Below, in pieces: positions 1-5,510 of a stretch of 5,510 nucleotides of DNA (its first letter is position 1; each line of letters begins with the position of its first letter). The stretch comes from an uncultured Prevotella sp. (GTDB lineage: Bacteria > Bacteroidota > Bacteroidia > Bacteroidales > Bacteroidaceae). Under the pieces are notes generated by a model. The model did not search any database and was not told where the DNA came from. It saw only the letters and a program-made list of their open reading frames with translations. The position numbers and the translations under genes were made by a program. Location: positions 1 through 5,510 of the forward strand of contig CALBJK010000116.1 in NCBI GenBank assembly GCA_937892695.1, read 5' to 3'.

Positions 1-1689
1 ACGGCCCTCCATGGCCAGTTCAATCGTGCGTTCCTGATGGAGCACCTGACGCAGCTTGTCGCCTGTAGGTATGCCACCGGCCTTAGCCCATGATGCTTGG
101 AACGTGGGCAGTCCGCTGCGCTGACGCACTTTGTTAAGGTAGGTAAGGCTCTGTTGGCTGAGACTTCCGTTATACTCGAAGTCGGCCTCGGCATAACTCA
201 GATAAAGTTCGGCAAGTCGCATCATCGGGAAGGCATACTGCGAGTTGTCATACTTCTGTGAGTTCCAGTCGTACTTGTCGGCCACCGACACCCACTTCTG
301 GCAGAAGTAGCCGTTGTTGGTCTGATACTCGTTACTGGTCTTGCCGTCGTTCTGCTGCTCTTCGCCACGGCGGGCCTTGATGGTAATCTTGCCTCCTGCA
401 ATCTCATAGGTGCCACGGTCGTAGCCTATCGAGGCATAGAAGCGCGGTTCGCGGTTTGTGTTCCACAAAGCCGTACTGTCACCGTTGGCCAGACGCACTA
501 CCTGATAAGGGTCTTTGCCCTTAGTTTCAGGGTCGTCATCCCATGGCAGTCCGTTCTTAGTGTAGTACCAGCTCACACAGTCCCATGTCGGCCCGAGGTA
601 TCCGTCGCGGAATCCAGTGCCGCTGTATGCCGAAGGTTTGCGGTTGCGGGTCATGCGCGGAGCTATGTTCTTGATGTTGTAGCTCACTGTACCTTGGTCG
701 CCGAATGCGAATAGTATTTCGTCAGTGTTGTCTTGGTTGGCTATTCCGTTAGGTCCGGTGAAGGCATCGTGATAGTTCTTGCGTCCCTCTTCGGGGTCGG
801 CGGTTGCCGTACCGTAGAGCTTGTAGCCGTTCTTCTCACAGAAGTCGATAGCGGCCTTGGCTGCATCCATCGCGCGTTTCCATTTCTCACGGTCGTATGC
901 GAGGTTCATCAGCGGTGTGCCGTCAGGATTCTTGAAGTCACTATAGTATTCGGAGTTGCCGTTAACCAGCGGCGATGCGGCATAGAGCAGCAGCCGGGCC
1001 TTGTAGGCCAGAGCCGTGGCGGCCGAAGCTCGTCCAGACAACTGCTGGCGGGCAGGGAGCAGAGCAGCAGCTTTGTCATATTGCTCGGCAATGAAGTTGA
1101 CACAATCGTCGTAGGGCGAACGTGGGGAATCTGGTGCAGCATTAAGCGGCAACTCTTCCTTAACCAACGGAATAGGACCGTAATACTCGAGCATTATCTG
1201 GTGGTAGTAGCCTATGAGGAAATAGGCTTCACCCTTCCAGTCGTTCTTCTGTTCGTCGGTAGCATCCGGCACACGGTCGGCATTGTTTATCAGGTTGTAG
1301 CAGTAACGTATACCCTGCCACACGTCTTTCTTCTGCGCACCTGTAGGATAGCTTGCGGCATTCTGGCTCCACAGAGCGAAATACGTATTAGACGGTGTTT
1401 CCTGGTCGAAAACCAGACTTTTCCAGTGGAACCATCTCATAGTACCGTAACAACCTGTGCAGAAATCATTGCCCGCCGTCCAGTCGGGAAAAGCCTGAGG
1501 GTGGTAGTAATTGGGCAGCTGGTCGTAGCAGGTCTGCGCCATCTTGTCGGCCATATTGGCCGTGCGGTATATGTCGTCAGTAGTGGCTGTGTTGCCCGGC
1601 ACTACATCGAGGAAGTCGCATGAAGTGAACATCATGCTCGCAGCAGCACACACTACAGAGAATATTATATTTTTGTTATTCATTTTCAT
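1..1689 (-). CDS. SusD/RagB-family nutrient-binding outer-membrane lipoprotein (3' end outside window)
   Basis: Surface lipoprotein expected to bind a glycan or peptide and act as the lid of the SusC barrel encoded just upstream. The minus-strand frame is open for 563 codons to the window edge. The N-terminus is a lipoprotein signal: a short basic/polar start, a hydrophobic stretch at about residues 8-21, and the lipobox FTSC with Cys24 as the predicted lipidated residue. Family landmarks follow in order: GEAYFLIGYYH (153-163) with a GPIPLV segment (171-176), NREPRFYASI (412-421), PMMRLAELYLSYAEA (488-502), LNKVRQRSGLP (518-528) and IELAMEGR (556-563). The last is the start of the usual ERxIELAFEGxR motif, so perhaps 60-110 residues are missing. 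Start: ATG at 1689, with a second in-frame ATG at 1683; either leaves a workable signal peptide. The mature part is rich in cysteine, including a CTGC motif at 77-80. The ligand cannot be told from sequence. Family assignment is very sure. Confidence 0.96.
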   Translation of the reverse strand, partial: MKMNNKNIIFSVVCAAASMMFTSCDFLDVVPGNTATTDDIYRTANMADKMAQTCYDQLPNYYHPQAFPDWTAGNDFCTGCYGTMRWFHWKSLVFDQETPSNTYFALWSQNAASYPTGAQKKDVWQGIRYCYNLINNADRVPDATDEQKNDWKGEAYFLIGYYHQIMLEYYGPIPLVKEELPLNAAPDSPRSPYDDCVNFIAEQYDKAAALLPARQQLSGRASAATALAYKARLLLYAASPLVNGNSEYYSDFKNPDGTPLMNLAYDREKWKRAMDAAKAAIDFCEKNGYKLYGTATADPEEGRKNYHDAFTGPNGIANQDNTDEILFAFGDQGTVSYNIKNIAPRMTRNRKPSAYSGTGFRDGYLGPTWDCVSWYYTKNGLPWDDDPETKGKDPYQVVRLANGDSTALWNTNREPRFYASIGYDRGTYEIAGGKITIKARRGEEQQNDGKTSNEYQTNNGYFCQKWVSVADKYDWNSQKYDNSQYAFPMMRLAELYLSYAEADFEYNGSLSQQSLTYLNKVRQRSGLPTFQASWAKAGGIPTGDKLRQVLHQERTIELAMEGR

Positions 1690-1728
1690 TTGCTTTTTAT
1701 AAACTTCGTTCCTTTTTCTTTTCTTCAA
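1690..1728 (-). promoter_or_regulatory. susC-susD intergenic leader without a positioned Shine-Dalgarno
   Basis: The 39-bp gap between the susC stop and the susD start is purine-rich on the coding strand. Its only SD-like run, AAGGAA (plus-strand 1709-1714), lies about 20 nt before the ATG, too far for normal SD pairing. No TAnnTTTG element is present. I therefore infer co-transcription with susC and SD-independent, A-rich initiation of the kind usual in Bacteroidetes. Confidence 0.6.
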
Positions 1729-4700
1729 TCAATAGTGGAACTGTATTCCGACCTTTACGGTGCGCTGCAACGGATAGTTCAGACCGTTGCCACTACCCAT
1801 TTCCGGATCCCAATTATCGAAAGGCGAGAAGGTAAGCAGATTGCTTCCTGCTACATACGCACGCAACCATTTATTGAATGTGTAGCCCAGTTCGGCATTC
1901 TTCAGACGCAGATATGACGCATTGCGCATCCAGAAAGTGCTGGCCTGCACATCGTTGGTCTGCTGGCTGAGCGAAAGGCGCGGATAGAGAGCATTCGCGT
2001 TCTTGTTGGTCTCGGAGAAGTGGTTATCTACGATGTACTGTGCGATATTGTAGCCCTGATGTGCACCGTCTGTGAACGGATGCATTTTCTGCATCATCAG
2101 ACTGACGTTACCGCTGCCCTGGAAGAACAGAGACAGATCCCATTTCTTGTATTTCACAGTTCCGCCGAAACCGTACACTATTTCCGGAATTTCAGGATGA
2201 CCGATAGTAGTTATGTCGTTAGCGTCAATCTTCTGGTCGTTGTTGATGTCCTTATATTTGATGCTGCCAACGCCGTAGTCTCCGAACTGCTGTTTCGGAG
2301 AGTTGTTCACCTCTTCTTCCGATGTGAATAAGCCTTCGGCGATGAGTCCGCGCAGACTGTTGATAGGATGTCCCAGACGCGAATAGCTCTTTTCTACGTT
2401 GGCCGGTTCGTCTATATTCTTTATCTCGTTGTGGGCGTAGGTTAAGCTGCCGTTAAGCATTATCACCCAGTCTTTGCCGATACTCTTGTTATAGTTCAGC
2501 CCTAAGTCTACGCCACGGTTGTCCACGGCTCCTATATTTGCGTAAGGAAGCAGTGTTCCCAATCCGACGTAAGAAGGAATGCTCTGACGCTTCATGAAGA
2601 TGCCTGTTCGCTTCTCGCTGAAGTAGTCGACGCTGATGCTAAGGTCTTTGAAAAGTCCGAGGTCGATACCGAAGTTAAGCTTCTTTGACTTTTCCCATGT
2701 GGCCAGTTCGTTACCATAGACGGCAATCTTTGGACCATTGAACTTGTCGTAACTTGCTGGTGCCGTGCCCCACCATCCAATTGCATTGCTGAGATTCACC
2801 TCGGTAATATAGGGGAAACGTGTTCCCAAAGCGTCGTTTCCGACCAGACCGTAGGTCGCACGCAGTTTCAGGTTGGACACTACTGGAGTGAGCGGTTCAA
2901 AGAATTTCTCCTTTGAAACGGTCCATCCCGCAGCGATGGCAGGGAAGAATCCAAAGCGGTGTCCTTTCATGAAGTTTTCCGAACCATTGTAACCGAAGGT
3001 CGCTTCAATCAGATAGCGTTCGTCAAAGTTATAGGTAAGACGACCTGCCAGACCTTGTTCGCGGTACGGCAACAGGTCTTTCTGATTCTTGGAACCGCCC
3101 TTGTCCTGACGTGTCTCTTTCATGTGATAGACGAAAGTAGCTCCGACATTATGCAGCCCGAAGCTGCGGGCGTAGTCGAGTGTTCCCTGTAGTGACCATA
3201 CGCGGTTGGTAGGATCTTGTCCGGAATTTGACTGAATGGCAGTGTTACCGGCCGTTCCTATCGATGTGTCGTCCCAGACATAGTTGCCTTTATCATCCTG
3301 ACGCACGTTGTCAACCTTGAAGTAGTAGGGCTGTATCCAGTGGTTCAGCCAGCTGAAGCTGTAATTGTAGAACGAGGCCAGACCGCTGAGCTTCAGTCCC
3401 GGAGTGATGAACTTCAAGTCCTGTTCCAGAGAGAAGGCCGTTGTCATATATACATAGCTGCGCTCGGTATAGCCACTGCTCATCTTGGCGTATGGGTTGA
3501 TGTCGGTTTCGCCCACGTCCCAGCTTTTGTTGTTTCCGTATCGCACAAAGGTGTCACCGGGCTGTGCAGGCAGTACAGCAGGAAAGGCTACGGGGTTGCC
3601 GCGCATAGAATAGAGGAAGAAGTCGTTGAGCGACATCTCGCCCAAAGCATCGTTGTCGTCGGCAGCCCATGGCGAATGGTACTGGGTTATTTGGGCGTTC
3701 ATGTTCAGCCCCATCTTTGTAGTCGGGGTGAGATGGGCAACGACATTGCTCTGGAACAGATACTTCTTCGAGTACATGCTCACATCCATCACAGCTTCTT
3801 TCGGACTCTTCGTTATACCGTTTTCGTAGAATATTCCGGCATTCATGAAGTATTCGAGGAACTTGGTGCCGCCCTTCACCGAGACGTTCAGGTTCTGGTT
3901 GACAGCGAAGTCCTTGAACATCATTTTGTACCAGTTGTTGTTAGGGTAGACATATTTGTTAAGCCCGGCACGTGTGTTCTTTATTCTTTCTTCTCCGTAT
4001 GTTGGTTCCCAACTGTCGAGCGACCCCGAAGCAATTGCATCGTTGCGCGAAGCCTCGTCGTACATTTCCATATATGTAGGTCCGTCGGCCATCTTCTGGA
4101 TGAAGGTAGGCATGGAGAAAGTATTGTCAAAGCGGATGTCTACCGACATTTTCTCTGACAGACGTCCGTTACGGGTGTTGATGAGAATAACGCCGTTGGC
4201 TCCGCGCGAACCGTACAGTGACGTGGCGGTAGCGTCTTTCAGCACCGAGAAAGACTCGATAGACTCTGGCGGAATGTTGTTGAGCATGGTAGAGTTTATC
4301 TCTACTCCGTCAAGCAATATAAGTGGTTGTGTGTTTGAACCGAAGGTGGATATTCCACGGATATAGAATGTGGCGTTGTCGTAGCCCGGTTCACCCTTCG
4401 ACTGGTAGGCAATGATGCCCGGCACTTTACCCTGAAAGGCAGTGGTGAGCGAGCTTGAAGTGTTGGTAAGGTTTTCCGGTTTGACACTTTGCACTGCCCC
4501 GACTAGCGATTCCTTTTTCTGCTTACCGAAACCTACCACTACGACTTCGTCGAGTTTCTTCATATCGGGAATCAGATTGAAGGAGAGGAATTTCTTGTTG
4601 CGTACGGATATCGTCTTCTTCCGGTAACCTACGATATAGGCGGTGACCTTGGCGTCTTCTGAGGGAACATTGATTTCAAACAGTCCGTCAGCATCACTGA

Positions 4701-4941
4701 CCGTCTTCAGACCGGTTCCTTCTACAGTAATAAGCGCACCGACAATCGGCTCATTGTTTTCGTCGCATACGAAACCTTTCATCTTGCCTTTGGCAGCCAT
4801 AAGCTGCTCGATTTCTGGTTTGCTTGTTGTGTGGCTTTCACTGAAAGCGATGGCCGGCATGTTTGCAGCTGCCAGAGGCAGCACCACGAACATCCACGCT
4901 AAACGCGGCTGGGCGGGCCATAAATTCTTTCTTTTTACCAT
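1729..4941 (-). CDS. SusC/RagA-family TonB-dependent outer-membrane transporter
   Basis: Outer-membrane barrel that imports the ligand captured by its SusD partner, energised by TonB-ExbBD. It has 1070 residues, normal for the family. In order: signal peptide about 1-34 (basic start, hydrophobic core 16-33); carboxypeptidase-regulatory-like beta-sandwich about 53-125; TonB box DEVVVVGFG (131-139); plug domain from about 145, with LILLDGVEI (207-215), IPPESIESFSVLKDATATSLYG (223-244) as the SusC plug signature, and GSRGANGVILINT (245-257); then the barrel. Barrel landmarks are FPAIAAGWTVSKEKFF (666-681), RATYGLVGND (694-703), a DxNxDxxxD loop at 898-909 and YLRLKNAELGY (1010-1020). It ends in GIQFHY, a beta-strand with a terminal aromatic residue as needed for barrel assembly. 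There is no STN domain before the beta-sandwich, so sigma/anti-sigma signalling through this protein is unlikely. ATG 4941 is preceded by an in-frame stop at 4960-4962. The susD gene follows after 39 bp. Substrate unknown. Confidence 0.98.
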   Translation of the reverse strand: MVKRKNLWPAQPRLAWMFVVLPLAAANMPAIAFSESHTTSKPEIEQLMAAKGKMKGFVCDENNEPIVGALITVEGTGLKTVSDADGLFEINVPSEDAKVTAYIVGYRKKTISVRNKKFLSFNLIPDMKKLDEVVVVGFGKQKKESLVGAVQSVKPENLTNTSSSLTTAFQGKVPGIIAYQSKGEPGYDNATFYIRGISTFGSNTQPLILLDGVEINSTMLNNIPPESIESFSVLKDATATSLYGSRGANGVILINTRNGRLSEKMSVDIRFDNTFSMPTFIQKMADGPTYMEMYDEASRNDAIASGSLDSWEPTYGEERIKNTRAGLNKYVYPNNNWYKMMFKDFAVNQNLNVSVKGGTKFLEYFMNAGIFYENGITKSPKEAVMDVSMYSKKYLFQSNVVAHLTPTTKMGLNMNAQITQYHSPWAADDNDALGEMSLNDFFLYSMRGNPVAFPAVLPAQPGDTFVRYGNNKSWDVGETDINPYAKMSSGYTERSYVYMTTAFSLEQDLKFITPGLKLSGLASFYNYSFSWLNHWIQPYYFKVDNVRQDDKGNYVWDDTSIGTAGNTAIQSNSGQDPTNRVWSLQGTLDYARSFGLHNVGATFVYHMKETRQDKGGSKNQKDLLPYREQGLAGRLTYNFDERYLIEATFGYNGSENFMKGHRFGFFPAIAAGWTVSKEKFFEPLTPVVSNLKLRATYGLVGNDALGTRFPYITEVNLSNAIGWWGTAPASYDKFNGPKIAVYGNELATWEKSKKLNFGIDLGLFKDLSISVDYFSEKRTGIFMKRQSIPSYVGLGTLLPYANIGAVDNRGVDLGLNYNKSIGKDWVIMLNGSLTYAHNEIKNIDEPANVEKSYSRLGHPINSLRGLIAEGLFTSEEEVNNSPKQQFGDYGVGSIKYKDINNDQKIDANDITTIGHPEIPEIVYGFGGTVKYKKWDLSLFFQGSGNVSLMMQKMHPFTDGAHQGYNIAQYIVDNHFSETNKNANALYPRLSLSQQTNDVQASTFWMRNASYLRLKNAELGYTFNKWLRAYVAGSNLLTFSPFDNWDPEMGSGNGLNYPLQRTVKVGIQFHY

Positions 4942-4974
4942 TAATAAAATGAGTGTTTGTTAAAAATAGCTGTT

Positions 4975-4990
4975 ACCTTAAAACGTATGC
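4975..4990 (+). repeat. Third copy of the ACCTTA...TATG motif beside the susC promoter
   Basis: ACCTTAAAACGTATGC resembles the right arm of the long inverted repeat extended by one base, ACCTTACACATATGC (5091-5105). It also resembles the left arm read in reverse, ACCTTAACATATG. All three share ACCTTA followed by TATG, with spacers of 6, 5 and 3 nt respectively. The variable spacing weakens the case for a single binding protein. This copy touches the susC -7 element and covers the predicted transcript start. Confidence 0.3.
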
Positions 4991-5011
4991 AAAATTAGAC
5001 CGGACGTTTTA
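4979..5011. promoter_or_regulatory. Inverted repeat straddling the susC -7 element (candidate operator)
   Basis: Perfect 8-bp arms, TAAAACGT (4979-4986) and ACGTTTTA (5004-5011), are separated by 17 bp that contain the predicted susC -7 element close to the centre. The arm centres are 25 bp apart. The geometry suits a dimeric regulator that occludes or remodels the promoter. The arms are seen directly; the operator role is inferred. An 8-bp repeat can arise by chance in AT-rich DNA. Confidence 0.35.
4990..4997 (-). promoter_or_regulatory. Predicted susC promoter, -7 element TAATTTTG
   Basis: Read on the minus strand, this is an exact match to the Bacteroidetes primary-sigma -7 consensus TAnnTTTG, 48 nt before the susC ATG. 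No TTTG lies at the expected -33 spacing (about 5017-5022); an 8-bp palindrome, TAACGTTA, lies there instead. A weak -33 would fit a promoter that needs an activator, which is inference. The predicted transcript start is about 4983-4986, giving a leader of roughly 42-45 nt. Confidence 0.6.
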
Positions 5012-5014
5012 CAA

Positions 5015-5022
5015 TAACGTTA
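5015..5022. repeat. 8-bp palindrome TAACGTTA at the susC -33 position
   Basis: A perfect 8-bp palindrome sits 17 bp beyond the -7 octamer on the upstream side of susC, where the -33 TTTG would be expected. It shares the core ACGTT with the arm at 5004-5011. It could be a regulator half-site or chance. Confidence 0.25.
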
Positions 5023-5035
5023 CGAACCTGTTAGC

Positions 5036-5104
5036 CATATGTTAAGGTTTTGAGACAAACAGGTGACTGACGGCTGCCGGGAGCCAAGAGACCTTACACA
5101 TATG
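5036..5104. repeat. Long bulged inverted repeat between the divergent promoters
   Basis: The left arm CATATGTTAAGGT (5036-5048) is the reverse complement of the right arm ACCTTACACATATG (5091-5104) except for one unpaired base (C5097), giving 13 base pairs. The 42-bp spacer contains a smaller inverted repeat, GGCT (5072-5075) with AGCC (5082-5085). It lies upstream of both predicted promoters, so it is more likely a protein-binding site pair than a transcript hairpin. It has no T-run and no known transcript entering it, so I do not call it a terminator. Confidence 0.45.
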
Positions 5105-5163
5105 CTCTCTGATAAAAAAACAAAATTTTAGGACGGTTATTAGGCTATTAGACTAATTATGAG

Positions 5164-5171
5164 TAATTTTG
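5164..5171 (+). promoter_or_regulatory. Predicted tig promoter, -7 element TAATTTTG
   Basis: Exact match to TAnnTTTG, 46 nt before the tig ATG. The octamer is identical to the susC one, and the identity extends to TAATTTTGCAT. A -33 TTTG is not evident; the region about 20 bp upstream reads TTATTAGG. The transcript would start near 5174-5178 with an AT-rich leader of about 40 nt. Confidence 0.6.
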
Positions 5172-5217
5172 CATCTCATAAATGAAAATAAATAAACAAA
5201 AATAAAAACGTTCTAAG

Positions 5218-5510
5218 ATGAATATTTCATTTGAAAATCCAGACAAAGTGAACGGTCTGCTGACCATCACTGTGGATGAATCTGATTTCCAAAAAGATGT
5301 AGAGAAGACTCTCAAAGACTATCGTAAAAAAGCCAATTATCCCGGTTTCCGTCCGGGAATGGTTCCGATGGGACTCATAAAGAAGCAATTTGGCGCACAA
5401 GTCCGCATGGAAGCCATCAACAAGTTTGTGGGCGAACAGATTTACAAATATCTCCAGGACAACAAGATAAAGATGCTCGGCGAGCCTCTGCCTTCTGACA
5501 AGCAGAAAGA
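5218..5510 (+). CDS. tig: Trigger factor, N-terminal part (3' end outside window)
   Basis: Ribosome-associated chaperone that docks at the polypeptide exit tunnel and protects nascent chains. Only the first 97 codons are present, covering most of the N-terminal ribosome-binding domain. The diagnostic ribosome-docking loop is GFRPGMVP at residues 43-50, corresponding to the GFRxGxxP signature of the family, followed by MGLIKKQFG. The PPIase-like middle domain, if present, and the C-terminal substrate-binding domain lie beyond the window. The ATG at 5218 is fixed by an in-frame TAA at 5203-5205. There is no Shine-Dalgarno and the leader is very A-rich. In many bacteria clpP and clpX follow tig; that cannot be checked here. 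It is transcribed away from susC and has no functional link to it that the sequence shows. Confidence 0.95.
   Translation, partial: MNISFENPDKVNGLLTITVDESDFQKDVEKTLKDYRKKANYPGFRPGMVPMGLIKKQFGAQVRMEAINKFVGEQIYKYLQDNKIKMLGEPLPSDKQK

Noticed and set aside
733..1623. 296-codon open frame on the plus strand
   Set aside because: It lies wholly antisense to the SusD-like gene, whose frame is continuous with clear family motifs. The translation resembles no protein I know, and nothing promoter-like precedes it.
1709..1714. AAGGAA as a Shine-Dalgarno for susD
   Set aside because: It is about 20 nt before the ATG, outside the usual 5-10 nt range, and Bacteroidetes rarely rely on SD pairing.
3340..4158. 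272-codon open frame on the plus strand
   Set aside because: Antisense shadow of the SusC barrel region, with no recognisable domain or start signal.
4643..4963. 106-codon plus-strand open frame over the susC start
   Set aside because: Complement of the susC signal peptide and beta-sandwich domain. Its hydrophobic look comes from reading the signal-peptide codons backwards.
5036..5104. Long inverted repeat read as a bidirectional terminator
   Set aside because: No T-run follows the stem on either strand, the loop is long, and both flanking genes are transcribed away from it, so there is no transcript to stop.
5122..5129. AAAATTTT palindrome, considered as an extra -7 element
   Set aside because: The spacing between TA and TTTG on the minus strand is 4 nt rather than 2, so it misses the TAnnTTTG pattern; it is simple AT-rich sequence.
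5182..5205. Seven-codon mini-ORF (MKINKQK) in the tig leader, in frame with tig
   Set aside because: The AT-rich leader yields such short frames easily; there is no SD and no attenuator-like hairpin or biased codon run.

Overview
The window comes from a member of the Bacteroidales. It holds a SusC/SusD-type outer-membrane nutrient-uptake pair on the minus strand and the start of a trigger-factor gene on the plus strand. Three things support this placement: the SusC/SusD pair itself, translation starts without a Shine-Dalgarno sequence behind A-rich leaders, and two matches to the Bacteroidetes -7 promoter element TAnnTTTG. The trigger-factor N-terminus suggests Muribaculaceae or Prevotellaceae rather than Bacteroides proper. 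That is an impression from memory, not a computed result.

Layout: 1-1689 (minus) is a SusD/RagB-family surface lipoprotein whose C-terminus runs off the left edge. It is open for 563 codons with no stop. 1690-1728 is a 39-bp purine-rich gap. 1729-4941 (minus) is a complete 1070-residue SusC/RagA TonB-dependent transporter. 4942-5217 is a 276-bp AT-rich divergent intergenic region. 5218-5510 (plus) is the first 97 codons of trigger factor (tig), cut by the right edge.

The two minus-strand genes very probably form a susC-susD operon. The SusD lipoprotein caps the SusC barrel and captures an oligosaccharide or peptide, and SusC imports it using TonB energy. No hydrolase, sensor or regulator gene lies inside the window, so the substrate cannot be named. 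Trigger factor is an unrelated housekeeping ribosome-associated chaperone that happens to be the divergent neighbour.

Both proteins are ordinary family members. The most interesting DNA is the divergent intergenic region. It has two predicted promoters sharing an identical 11-bp core in opposite orientations, an 8-bp inverted repeat centred on the susC -7 element, an 8-bp palindrome where the susC -33 should be, and a long bulged inverted repeat. The arms of that long repeat resemble a third motif copy next to the susC promoter. I infer that susC has dedicated transcription-factor control. I see no evidence for an undescribed multi-gene system.
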